From Antennarius striatus (lineage: Eukaryota; Chordata; Actinopteri; Lophiiformes; Antennariidae): 64,000 bases of DNA. A model generated the notes under the pieces. It worked only from the letters and a program-made list of their open reading frames with translations. It made no database searches and had not been told where the DNA came from. The DNA is taken from assembly GCF_040054535.1 (NCBI RefSeq), contig NC_090781.1:4284501-4348500 (forward strand), written 5' to 3'. Positions 39,633 to 53,240 of this stretch are shown piece after piece. The position numbers and the translations under genes are program-made. Numbering within the stretch: the first letter of the stretch is position 1; every line of letters starts with the position of its first letter.

Positions 39633-41128
39633 TTTGGTATAAACGCCACAATGACCGTGTTAGGCAGGTTTTTATCTGTTCTTCCATGTACAGTATACTC
39701 TATAAGATATCATGTTCAGTACCAACCAAACAACTTGCTCTCTTCACAAGTTTGGAAAGCTTGCTTATCCCCTCCTACAGAGTTTAGTAACCACAAATTA
39801 GGTGGTAATTTGTGGTTACTACCTTCACATCCTCCTCTCAGATGGTAATGGGAGTCAGAGTCTCTCTGCTTCTTTGCAAGAAACAACCAGCTTTTTTTAG
39901 TCTTTTCTATTTTGAGTTGCAGATGATTAGTGACGTGATTTTTATTATTGTTTTTCGTTGCAGGCAACAGATGAACATGTGATCTGGGAAGTTCTATTTG
40001 TGATATTGTTTTCTATTTGACACTATTTGACAAGTGCGAATCACGTAGTGGTAAGAAAACAGCAAACAGGAAAGTTGACAGTCTTCAATGTTACTCATCT
40101 TTATCAATGTCAGCCTGAAAGCCAACCATACATAATAACAATAAATCAATTATTTTATTCATATTTTTCGACCTGTCCTTTAACCACAATCTAATTTTAC
40201 ATTTGACATCGCCTAATGTAAATTTCTCCGTGCTCCCTCTAACAGGCCAATTTAATGCAAACCACTCATTCTGTAGGTGTAAGAATAATTCATATTAATA
40301 ACTCATATTTTTGAAGCTTATTCTCTTGTATTCTTCCATATAAATAGACTAAACTTTGCAATCCGACTCAAAAATACATTTTTAGTGACAGAACCTGCTT
40401 GTACGCATGGAATGTCTCATAAAATATTTATAGCGGTAGGAGAACTTTGTGGGTAACAGCGTGGCAATATTTCTTGTCGGTTTGTTTCTTTGTTTTTGTT
40501 TGTTTGTTTGTTTGAACCAGTTCCTCCAGCAGAGGGCCGGCCGTGCTTGCGGACGCGATCCGGCTCTGACGGCTGTAATCAGAGGATGCGGCGGAGGGGA
40601 TGCTTGTTTTTGTGTTGGTCCAGAGCCGATGGGCGGAGTCCGATACTGACAGCTTGTAAGAGCTGATGTCAGGATGCGATAGGACGGTGGTGTCTGTTTA
40701 TATCAACACAAGAGATTAGCCGCTCCAGTGCGTCAGAACGGCTCTTAGAGGAAAACAGGCCTTCTTTGTCTGCGGATGCTCTTTGAGCACAGATACAGAA
40801 AAACAGGGATTTTTTGGAATTTGTGACTAATTCAGGATTTTGTTTTTGTGGTTGTTTCAGACCCGGTGAGATGCGATTCTTTCCGTATCTTTGAAGGCGT
40901 TATTTCATTTATTGGTTCGGTGGGATGCAGGACTGAGTATCGTTGGATGAGACAGGAATATGCGAGGACCGATCTACTTCAGAACAGTATTTGTGTGTTT
41001 ATGGGATGGCATTTTAAATGTGAAGCTATTTTCTGTCACTATTGGTTATTATTGACTGGAGATCCGTGGCAGGGATCAGGGGCCTTTGTAAACACAACCA
41101 GCGCATCCATTGATTCTGACGCCGGTAG
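39633..41128. other. sarm1 upstream region
   Basis: No coding sequence recognised. A palindromic pair (ACCACAAATTAGGTGG / TAATTTGTGGTTACT) occurs near 39789-39820. From about 40500 the sequence is less AT-rich and probably holds the sarm1 promoter and 5' UTR; the transcription start cannot be placed. Confidence 0.4.
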
Positions 41129-44100
41129 ATGCTCTTCTCCCTGACGCACTTCCTCTGGAGGCTCTACCGACATTTGTCCAACATGTTCAGCTCAGAAAGA
41201 CTCACTGTCCCGGATTGTGTCAGCCGGCTGCAGAGGGGTAAGAGCGGTTCTACCGGCTCCGAAATCAGGGCAGTCTCTCCGGGCATTAGTGCCGACGTCC
41301 AAGCGGTTTTAGACAGCTCACTCCCCGCCTTACGCTGCGCCATCGTGAGGCTGAGGACAGGAAAGGAGACCTCTGATGCAGATGAGACACGTCAGGCCAT
41401 CGCGGAGATCTACCAGCTGGTGGAGGAAGCGTGGGTTATGCCCACTCTAGGCCGTCAGGTGGCTGAGGAGATCTGCAGCAGGATCCGGCTGGAAGGAGGC
41501 CTGGAGCTGCTCCTACAGCTCCAGCAGACACCTGCTGTGGAGATCACCTATGAGTCTGCAAAACTGCTGGAGCAGATCCTGATCTCTGACAACAGGTGAG
41601 CATGTGGATGGAAATAACATGTCATGATACAGCCTAACCAAGCAGTTGGATGATAAACAAATACAAGATTGTGGTTGTAGTTTATATGTTCTCAAACTTT
41701 TTATGCACTTAACTGCATCACATAGTGGTCTGTTTTTGTTTTTGCAGGGATAGGCAGAACAAAACAAGCAGTTTAGTATTTAAAGAAACACAATACAGTA
41801 AAATTGCCTGGCTTATGATAGAATCAAGACAAATTAACTTGAGCATTATCTAAAATGACTCAGTACTGCAACCTAATTTTTCTTTGGCTTTTTTTTTCTT
41901 TCACTCATTTATCTTTATCTATGTTGAATTCAAGCAGGTCCAGATCGTACCATTAATTTACTGGTACCCGGTAGCAGTGGTGAGGAAAAAAACTACTTTT
42001 TGCAGACAGAATACCAGCGTCGGACCCTGGCACAGTGGAGGCCATCTGCTATCTGAGTGGAGAAACAGAGAGAGAAGAATGGGAGGCATAGGGAGAGTGT
42101 CAACAACTAAAATTATATAAATATAGGTATTGCATTAAGTAGAATCTATTATAGCCCCTGTAAGTAAAAAACAACTGTGAAATCCCCCATGACTGGTGAA
42201 GTTAATATGACATTGTGGAGAAATGTATTTTTCCAAGCATCTATTTAAATATACTTTACAGCATGTGAGATGTTAATACACATTTTTCTCTTTCTTGACT
42301 CTTGGCTCAAAGGATTCAGTTGTAAAAATAGTTTATTATATGATCATCCTTCCATCTATTTTCCTGTAGACGAGATTAGTGGCTTATCTTCCATGGGTGT
42401 CATTAGTCGTCTAAAGCCTATCCCAGTTGATTACGGGGGAGATGCAGGGTACACCCTGGACAAGACGCCAGCTCATTGCAGGGGCACATGAAAGACAAAC
42501 AATTAAACATGGTCATACTCAGGGACAATTTGGTTTGAGCGAATCACTTAAAGACGAGACAATGGTAATTATTTTGTCTTCAGCTGCCAATCTTCCTGGC
42601 ATTTCACAGGTCTGCTGAAGCCTATCTCAGCTGGCCACTGGTGAAAGGCGGGGTGAACCCTGAATAAGATGCCAGCTCACCGTGTTTCAGTGTGTTATTA
42701 CTAATTGATAATCTATTAATAAGTTGATCAATATAAAGGCAGCACAGCTATCACTGTTTCCCAACAGCAAGAAGGTTCAGGGTTCAACCCCTCTCTGTGA
42801 GGAGTTTGCATGTTCTCCCTGTGTCTGCGTGGGTTCTCTCCGGGTTCTTCCGGGCTTCCTCCCACCTCCAAATGCATCTTAAAAAGATGGATGGATGCTC
42901 AATGTTCAGTTCTGGCTGTAACCGTTTTTTTTTTTCAAATGTGTGTTGACAGAGATTATTTAGCACGGATGGGTCTGGGAGTTATCCTCAACCTGGCTCG
43001 ACAGCAGGAAGATGCACAGTTGGCACGTAGTGTCTCTGGGATCCTAGAGCACATGTTTAAACACACTGAGGAGACATCCATTCATCTCATCTCTAATGGT
43101 GCTCTGGATGCCCTCCTCTACTGGTGCAGAGGCACAGATCCTACAGTCCTGCGCCACTGTGCTGTGGCGCTGGCTAACTGTGCCATGTACGGAGGCCACC
43201 GCTGCCAACGATGGATGATTGAGAAACAGGCTGCTGAGTGGCTTTTCCCACTTGCTTTTTCCAAAGAAGATGAGCTCATTCGCTTTCATGCATGTTTGGC
43301 TGTCACTGTGTTAGCTGCGAACAGAGAGATTGAGAAAGAGGTGGTGAAATCTGGAACCTTGGAGCTGGTTGAGCCATTCATTGCATCTTTGGATCCAGAT
43401 GACTTTGCTCGTAGTTTATTGGACAGTGCAGACTGCATGCAGGGTAAGACGGCGTCCGACCTGCAACATCTTTTACCGTTACTGGATGGAACAAGAGTCG
43501 AGGGAAAGTGCATTGCGGCCTTTTACCTTTGTGTTGAGACCAGCATCAAGTCTCGTCAACGTAATACTAAGGTAAATCACTGCCCAAACATTGTTCTAAT
43601 CAACTCAAATGATTAGACAGTACTGTCTTGTAGCTTTGTTGTATCTAACTAGAATTTATCCAACTTTTAAGATTTTTCAAGAGATTGGAGCAGTGCAGAG
43701 CCTGAAAAGAATCGCCATGTACTCCAGTAATGGTACAGCTTCTGGTCTTGCCAAGCGAGCCCTGAGTTCAATGGGGGAAGAAGTCCCAAAACGGATCCTG
43801 CCATGTGTGCCTAACTGGAAAACATGTGAAGTGCAGACCTGGCTGCAACAGGTTGGCTTTAGTGCCTTTTGTGATCGTTTCCAGGTAAGTTAAAAAAGCA
43901 AACATAATCAGGTAGTCCTCAAGATACGAACATCTCACTTAGGAACATTCGTAGATGTGAACAACTGCACTCTGTCATGTCCAACTGATTCCCCTTTCTG
44001 CCGCAACCTACGCTAGCCACGTAACATTATAGACTCATAGACTAAGATTTTCAAGTCATGTCAAAATAGTATTGATGGGGTTAACTGCTGAACACTGAAT

Positions 44101-46930
44101 GTTTTGTATTTGATGTTAACTATTGATCAAGTTAAATGAGAAATATAGATTATAGATTGAAATTCAAATAATGATGTGCGAACAATTTGGCTTATGAACA
44201 ACCTCTCAGAACCAATTGTGTTTGTAGGTTGAGGACTACCTGCGATCAGCCTATTATAAAGTATGGGATTTTAAACTTTTGCACTGTGTAGGAGCTCCAG
44301 GTGGATGGAGACCTCCTGCTGAACATCACAGACCTGGAACTGAGCACTGATCTAGGAATGACTGCCAGCATCACTCGCAAGAGGTAAGTAATACGTTTTC
44401 AGTAAATGTATCTGAAGCTGTACAGTGTAGCACCTCTAGCCTTCCTTGTCCTCCAGGTTTTTGCGAGACTTGCGTGTATTGAAGACTTATGCCAATTACT
44501 CCACATGTGACCCCAACAACATGGCTGACTGGCTAGCGGAGGTTGACCCACATTTTCGTCAGTACACCTACGGCTTGATCCAGTCAGGAGTGAACCGCAA
44601 CATTATCCAGAGCGTGACTGACCAACAGCTACAAAATGACTGCCACATAAACAACGGAGTCCATAGAGCTAAGATACTCTTATATAGCCACGGGCCCTTA
44701 AAACCCTGCCTCACGGACTCCCAGCCTGCAGGTCCCGATGTTTTCATCAGCTACCGTCGGATCACCGGCTCCCAGCTGGCCAGGTCAGACCTGAAACAAA
44801 TGTTGTGGAAGTTGGACCAATGATTGGGGTGATATAAATTCTTTATTGATCCTTTCCTCTGTTAGAACTACATTTTCACAGACTTTCTCATTTTCTCTCC
44901 AATCTAAAGCCTTCTAAAAGTGCACCTGCAGGTTCGAGGATACAGTGTCTTCATAGATGTAGAGAAGCTGGAGGCCGGTAAATTCCAAGACAAACTGATT
45001 CAGAGTGTGCAGAGGGCACGTAACTTTATCCTGGTCTTGTCTGCAAATGCCCTCGACAAGTGCATGACTGACACTGCTATGACAGATTGGGTACACAAGG
45101 TCAGATGGTTTCCACATAATGCATATGACAGACTGCATTTCTTATGTCATTCCACTGCACCTTAAGGCTGTATCTAGACCAGGGGTCTGCAACGTTAAAC
45201 GTTCAAAGAGCCAAATTGAACCAAAAAAAATAAAATCAAACCTGTTGGGAGCTGCAAAAAAATATAAGTTTATATGAAGGCAACACAAGCTCTAAGTGTC
45301 TATATTAACCATATTAACCTACTATCAAATTGATTAACTAGTCATAGTTAATGCATAATGAGATTCATTATTTTCCATGCAGCTTATCCTGGAGAGAATG
45401 ACGCACCATGTGACTACTCTGTTGTACCATATTTGGTGCTTTAAGTTTACCTTCCATTACTATATTACTGTATTAGGTTTTGTTGCACTAGGACCCCACA
45501 TTGCATTTGAGCTGTCCAAAAAGGTGCCTTACTAAATTTTTAAACAACACGATAACGATGATAACGTAATAAAGCGTAGGAGATTTACAACAATAAGTTT
45601 TGTTTTTTAAAGATTTGTAGCTATAAGTAGAATATCTTTCTATTTTTTTCTGTTAAGTATTATTTTTTTAATTTTGTGATTAATTAGTGCCGCAAGGGAG
45701 CCGCAGGTTGCAGACCCCTGATCTAGACATTCAACTTGTGTGGTGATAGAACAGCTGAATACAGCAAGTCAGATTAGCTAAGGGTCTCTGCAACGTATAA
45801 ACTAAATGTACTGCACATTGATTTGTCTTTAGGTAATGGGAATAACTAAATACTTGAATATCTTTAAATGACATACCACTTTTAAGTAACGGGTTTTATT
45901 ATGTGATATAATTTAAATAATTCAAGTTAAATAATTAAATTCAAATATAAATACACAGGGATTATGGTAACAGTTACGGAAAATGAATTCTTTATGCTTT
46001 TTATTGATGTCAGTAATACAAGTCGGCCAAGTATTCTGTACAGCTACATATTTGATTATTAGTTACACAATTTTATCAGTTCTACAGCATCTATATTTTC
46101 TGTCTGACAGGTTGTCGGTTAAACATCAAGTCAGATGTTTTTAGTTTTTGTTTTTTAAGTATCAGATGATTCTGATATTTTATGCATCCTCCTCTGTCTG
46201 CTATCTTGTAGGAAATAGTCACAGCCTTGGCTAACAAGAAGAACATAGTTCCTGTTATTGATAATTTCATGTGGCCCGACCCCATGTCTCTTCCAGAGGA
46301 CATGAGAGCAATTCTCAACTTCAATGGCGTCAAGTGAGTTACTAACAACTCAAACAACCCAAAGCTACACTTTTGTTAGCACAACCTTTAACTAGGACAG
46401 CAGCTTGTTACAGTATTTACCTTATTGCTGTGTGGTATACATATAGTACTGTTAAACTAGGACTGGAAAGTGTTTCAGTCCTAGTTTGGATATGGCCTGT
46501 ATATGGCCTGTTTATGTACTGGTGACTGCACACCAGTGCATACATTAAACTCTATAAAGACATATGTGAGGGTGTTTGCTGTTGAATAACTTGACCGGCC
46601 TGCACAGAGTCCTGACCTTGACCTCATAGAACACTTTTGGGATGAATTAGTGTTTAAGAATGGGATGCTACTCATGTTCATATGTGTGTGAAGGCAGGCA
46701 GGTGAATATGTTTATTAACATTTTTTTTTTTTTATGGTTTGAAAAATTCATTGTATATCGACTTTGTTAATAATGCATATCTTTATCAAACACCATTTGC
46801 CTTTTCTTTTCACAGATGGTCTCATGAATACCAGGAGGCAACGATTGAGAAGATCCTGCGCTTTCTGAAGAGACAACAAGACCAAATTGACAGCAAGGAT
46901 GCCTCCAAAGGGCAGAAAAACAAAGACTGA
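41129..46930 (+). CDS. sarm1: SARM1, NAD+ hydrolase with ARM, SAM and TIR domains
   Basis: Metabolic sensor whose TIR domain cleaves NAD+ and drives axon degeneration. Eight coding exons: 41129-41595, 42953-43571, 43672-43884, 44292-44383, 44457-44783, 44910-45099, 46212-46333, 46816-46930 (stop TGA). In phase; 714 residues (human 724). The hydrophobic/basic N-terminus ([16 protein letters not shown]) fits a mitochondrial targeting signal. The ARM autoinhibitory region is about 60-395, with [16 protein letters not shown] and [10 protein letters not shown] carrying equivalents of human NAD+-pocket residues W103, R110 and K193. Two SAM domains ([36 protein letters not shown]) lie at about 405-535. 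The TIR domain starts at 558 (DVFISYRR), with [20 protein letters not shown]. The catalytic glutamate (human E642) is residue 637 and is the first codon of exon 46212 (WVHK|E). The cysteine equivalent to human C635 is methionine here. Confidence 0.95.
42390..42890 (+). mobile_element. SINE-type repeats in sarm1 intron 1
   Basis: Fragments of a teleost retroposon: CTATCCCAGTTGATTACGGG at 42418, a second partial copy (GCCTATCTCAGCTGGCCACT) at 42622, and a tRNA-like head and body (GTTCAGGGTTCAACCCC; GCATGTTCTCCCTGTGTCTG) at 42735-42880. Confidence 0.55.
43909..44242. mobile_element. MITE with CAGGTAGTCCTCAA termini, copy 1
   Basis: Left end CAGGTAGTCCTCAAGATACG; right end, inverted, CAGGTAGTCCTCAACCTACA. 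334 bp, no coding capacity, in sarm1 intron 3. The ends resemble Tigger-type MITEs, but a TA duplication is not preserved. A second member lies at 47232-47889. Confidence 0.8.
45180..45720. mobile_element. hAT-type non-autonomous DNA transposon
   Basis: 541 bp with ends CAGGGGTCTGCAACGTTAA and, inverted, CAGGGGTCTGCAACCTGC. It is flanked by a perfect 8-bp target duplication ATCTAGAC at 45172-45179 and 45721-45728. Terminal sequence and 8-bp duplication are hallmarks of hAT elements (Charlie-like ends). No transposase inside. It lies in sarm1 intron 6, close to the exon ending 45099. Confidence 0.92.
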
Positions 46931-47231
46931 GATGATAAATGGCAATAACAATGTTTAACCTCAGATAATATAACTAGATGCCAAATTTAAATGGCCATAG
47001 TGAACTTGGCAGCAGCTTTTCCCACACTTCCCAAGCGTATGTGAAGTGAATTTGATAATATATTTCGATAACATGCTTAGAGAAAGGCTTAATATAACTA
47101 GACCTAACCTGCTAAATTAAATTGATGAAGGGATTTCAGATTGTATCCAAGAATATAAATATATATGTGTATATGTGTGTGTGGATGTATATATATACAC
47201 CCACACACACCCACACATACACACACACATA

Positions 47232-47889
47232 CAGGTAGTCCTCAACCTATGAACACAGTTGATTCAGAGAGGCCGTTCATAAGCTGAATTGTTCATAAGT
47301 CATTATTTATTGAATTTCTATCTATAATTGTGTGCAGCAGTGTGGTGCAGTGGGAAGCTCTGTCGATCTGTATTTTCACTCTATGTCTGGGTTCTCTCCG
47401 GGTTCTCCGGCTTACTCCCACCTCCAAAGTCATGAAATTTCTGTAGCTTTGTTATGTCCTGTCAAAATTGCCCGTAGATAACGATGTGTGCGTGATTGAT
47501 GCACCAGCAGATCCGTGGTGCACCAGCGACGCACCCGTAATGTTACCCTACCTTTTGCCTGTTGTCCTCTGGGATAGGCTCCAGGAACCCCAGTGAGCTG
47601 CAAAAGGTGGAAGATGCTCAAGAAAATAGATAACTAAGAAAGTGCTATGGCCTAAGATCTACCAGAAACAATTACAGCACATAAAAAACATAAATTTAAT
47701 AAAACACTATAGTACTGTAATGTAACTTACCTTGAGAGCAAAGGAAGATGAGGAGGAGGGAGGAGTTATTGTCGGTGAGAGGCTGAGCTGTCATCGGAGA
47801 GATTGCAGCAGAAAGGTGAAATATAGTAGTCGGTTGTTCGTACCTACAAATGTTCGTAAGTCAGATGTTATTATCTTGAGGACTACCTG
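47232..47889. mobile_element. MITE with CAGGTAGTCCTCAA termini, copy 2, with nested SINE
   Basis: Left end CAGGTAGTCCTCAACCTATG, preceded by TA; right end, inverted, CAGGTAGTCCTCAAGATAAT. It is longer than the 43909 copy because a retroposon segment (about 47336-47625, containing GGGTTCTCTCCGGGTTCTCC and CTGGGATAGGCTCCAGGAAC) is inserted inside. It lies downstream of sarm1. Confidence 0.75.
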
Positions 47890-48487
47890 AGCTTATATAC
47901 GCACACACACAGTATACGCCTTTTGTGTCTCAGGAAAAAAACTGTGATTGATCAGCCAACACTGATACCCAGCAGAATCATCATCACCGATTCTGAAGCC
48001 TCCACTAACATGTCAGTTTTTACAAAGATAATATGCAACTGCTTTTGTTTAAGTACCACTCTGAACACTCTTTGGACTATCAGGTCTCTTATTCCACTCA
48101 TTTTTTTGTGTTTTTATACATGGATTGTGAAAGGGAAGAAGCTGGAGTCATGACAAATTGTATAGAAATAACTTATGCTAGTCCTAACTCAATACAGATT
48201 TAGAGAGTGCACAGGAAGTGTGAAATACTCAGTGTATTATTAAAAAATAATTTCTGTAGCAGTAAAAAAATGTAACGTTGAATTGAAGTACATTGAAGTA
48301 CGGTTGAACAATTAATTGAAATGCGACCGAAGGTACGTGAAATATCCAAATTGCATTACTTGAAGGTTGTTGTTAAAATAAATATATGACAGCATGCTAC
48401 GTGTTCAAAAATAATTACTGTGATGTCAACTATTAGTCAGAATGAGGAAAATTGTCTTATATTTTGATCATTTATTGACTCTTTATT

Positions 48488-48600
48488 ATTCATTCATTTT
48501 CTATACCCGCTTCATCCACTGAAGTCACCTATCAAAGCCGACTGGTGATGTGAGGCAGGGTACATTCCGGGCGTGACTCCAGTGCACCGTGGGCTTTTTA
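48488..48600. repeat. Short retroposon fragment
   Basis: ATTCATTTTCTATACCCGCT and CAGGGTACATTCCGGGCGTG match the body of the reversed repeat at 32280-32622. The remaining sequence 47890-49029 is AT-rich with no gene seen. Confidence 0.5.
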
Positions 48601-49290
48601 CTAACCCATTATTATGTTGTTATTTATTATATTATTACATTATCATTTTAAAGCTGCTTTCAGTTTGTTAAAAATAAGGATCTGTTGCTTTGGCTTGTTG
48701 GTTTTTCTGAAAATGAAATGCAAAATTCAATATGCCCACAAAATAAAACTGTCAAAATAATATTGTAAAGTAATATCCCTGACATATATTAATCTACAGG
48801 ACTTGAATAAGGAACTGCTTTACAGTATCTTATTGACCGACATTACAAAATGGTGCAATACATCAAGTATTATATAACTTCACCGACTTGATGTCATGAC
48901 TTGACATACTGTTAAGTCTGCACGTTATTATCAACTTTATGGTTACTGTTTCATTTGTGAAATAAACTGACACCTGGAATTCAGATATCAATAATATTGC
49001 TGGTTGTTGAAATAAATATTTGTGAAAACATTTGACTTTTGGGGAATGTAGCCGTAAGAGGACACAAACCAGTGTCTTATTGTGCCGGTCCCAAGCCCGG
49101 ATAAATACAGAGGGTTGCGTCAGGAAGAGCATCCGGCGTAAAACTTTTGCCAAATCAAACATGCGAATCAAACCTATGACTTCCATACCGGATTGGTCGA
49201 AATCCTGGTTAACAACGACTGCCATCGGTGCTGTCGACCTACAGGGTGCCGGTGGAAATTGGACTACTGCTGGTCGAAGAAGGAGAGGAG

Positions 49291-49470
49291 GAAAATGTGT
49301 TCGAAGGAAGAGAGAGAAGAAGAATGCCAAGAGTATAGGACTGAGAGTACTGGTGTTAAATGTGGGAACTATGATATGAGGAAAATGTGTTCGAAGGAAG
49401 AGAGAGAAGAAGAATGCCAAGAGTATAGGACTGAGAGTACTGGTGTTAAATGTGGGAACTATGATAGGAA
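49291..49470 (+). repeat. 90-bp tandem duplication in the RTE-like leader
   Basis: Two almost identical 90-base units (49291-49380 and 49381-49470), each starting GAAAATGTGTTCGAAGGAAG. Copy 1 of the LINE has a single unit. Confidence 0.93.
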
Positions 49471-49805
49471 AAGGTAGAGAGTTGGTTGACATGATGCAGA
49501 GGAGGAAGGTAGATATACTATGGTCCAGGAGACCAGGTGGAAAGGTAGCAAGGCTAGAAGTTTAGGAGCAGGGTTCAAGTTGTTCTATCATGGTGTAGAT
49601 GGGAAGAGAAATGGAGTAGGAGTTATCTTGAAGGAGGAGTTTGTTAGGAATGTCCTGGAGGTAAAAAGAGTGCCAGATAGAGTGATGCTAGAAATCGAAG
49701 GTGTGATGGTCAATGTTGTTAGTGGGTATGCTCCACAGGTAGGATGTGAGCTGGAGGAGAAGGAGAAATTCTTGTTGGACTCTGACAAAGTGATGCAGAG
49801 CATAC

Positions 49806-51034
<1,229 letters not shown>

Positions 51035-53240
51035 ATACCTAGAAGTGAGAGAGTTGACATTGGTGCAGACTTCAATGGACATATTGGTGCAGGAAACAGG
51101 TGATGAGGAGGTGATGGGCAGGTTTGGTTCCCAGGAGAGGAACGCAGAAGGACAGACGGTAGTTGACTTTGCAAAAAGGATGGACATGGCTGTAGTGAAT
51201 ACTTTCTTCCAGAAGAGGGAGGAACATAGGGTGACCTATAAGAGTGGTGGTAGGAGCACATAGGTAGTCTACATCTTGTGTAGATGGTGTAATCTGAAGG
51301 AGATCAGTGACTGCAAAGTTGTGGTAGCCAAGAGTGCAGCCAAACAGCATAGGATGGTGGTGTGTAGGATGACTCTGGTGGTGGAGAAGATGAAGAGGAC
51401 ATAAACAGCGCAGAGGACGAAATGGTGGAAGCTGAAAAAGGAAGAGTGTTGCATGACTTTTAGGAAGGAGTTCAGACAGGCTCTGGGTGGTCAGGAGGTG
51501 CTGCCAGATGACTGGACAACTAAAGCTAATGTGATCAGGGAGACAGGTAAGTGAGTACTTGGTGTGTCATCTGGAAGGAAAGTAGATAAGGAGACTTGGT
51601 GGTGGAATGAAGAGGTACAGGAGTGTATACAGAGAAAGAGGTTAGCTAAGAGGAAGTGGGACACTGAGAGGACTGAGGAGAGTAGACAGGAGTACAGGGA
51701 GATGCAGCGTAAGGTGAAGGTAGAGGTAGAAAAGGCCAAACAAGAAGTCAATGATGACTTGTATGCTAGGTTGGACAGTAAGGAGGGAGAGACTGATCTA
51801 TACCGGTTGGCAAGACAGAGAGACAGAGATGGGAAGGACGTGCAGCAGGTTAGGGTGATTAAGGATAGGGATGGAAGTCAATTGACAGGTGCCAGTAGTG
51901 TGATGGGAAGATGGAAAGAGTACTTTGAAGAGTTGATGAACATGGAAATTGAGAGAGAACAAAGACTAGAAGAGGTGACTGCTATGGACCAGGATGTAGC
52001 AAAGATTAGTCAGGATGAAGTGAGGAGGGCATTGAAGAGGATGAAGAGTGGAAAGGCAGTCGGTCCTGATGATATACCTTTGGAGGTATGGAAGTGTCTA
52101 GGAGAGGTGGCAGTAGTTTCTGACTGGGTTGTTCAACAGGATCTTAGATAGTGAGAAGATGCCTGAGGAATGGAGGAGAAGTGTGCTGGTGCCCATTTTT
52201 AAGAACAAGGGAGATGTGCAGAGTTGTGGCAACTACAGAGGAATAAAGCTGATGAGCCATACAATGAAGTTATGGGAAAGAGTAGTGGAAGCTAGACTAA
52301 GGGCAGAAGTGAACATTTGTGAGCAGCAGTATGGTTTCATGTCAAAAAGAATACTACAGATGCAATATTTGCTTTGAGGAAGTTGATAGAGAAGTACAGA
52401 GAAGGCCAGAGGGAGCTGCATTGTGTTTTTGTAGATCTGGAGAAAGCTTATGACAGGGTGCCCAGAGAGGAACTGTGGTATTGTATGAGGAAGTCTGGAG
52501 TGGCAGAGAAGTATGTTAGAGCAGTGCAGGACATGTATGAGGACTGTAAGACAGTGGTGAGGTGTGTGTAGGTGTGATAGAGGAGTTCAAGGTGGAGGTG
52601 GGACTGCGTCAGGGATCAGCTCTGATGGACAGGCTGACAGACAAGGTTAGACAGGAATCTCCATGGACTATGATGTTTGCAGATGACATTGTGATCTGCA
52701 GGGAGAGCAGGGAACAGGTGGAGGAGAAGCTAGAGAGGTGGAGGTTTGTCCTGGAAAGGAGAGGAATGAAGGTTAGCCATTGCAAGACAGAGTACATGTG
52801 TGTGAATGAGAGGGACCCAACTGGGAGAGTGAGGTTACAGTGAGAAGAGATCAAGAAGGTGCAGGATTTTAAGTCCTCAGGGTCAACAGTCCAAAGCAAT
52901 GGAGAGTGTGGAAAAGAGGTGAAGAAGCGTGTACAGGCTGGATGGTACGGACGGAGGAAAGTGTCAAGGGTGATTTGTAATAAAGTCAGAGAGGCCAGAC
53001 TGAGATGGTTTGAACATGTCCACAGGAGAGATAGTGAATATATTGGTAGAAGAATGCTGAGTTATGAACTGCCAGGCAGGAGGCCTAGAGGAAGACCAAA
53101 GAGGAGGTTTATGGATGTAGTGAAAGAGGACATGAAGGTAGTTGGTGTGAGAGAAGAGAATGCAGAAGACAGGGTTAGATGGAGGCAACGGATTCACTGT
53201 GGCGACCCCTGAAGGGAAAAGCCGAAAGGAAAAGAATAAG

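Noticed and set aside
47923-48153. 76-codon frame with KKTVIDQPTLIPSRIIIT, considered as an extra sarm1 exon
   Set aside because: sarm1 already ends with a conserved C-terminus and stop at 46930, and no family resemblance was recognised.
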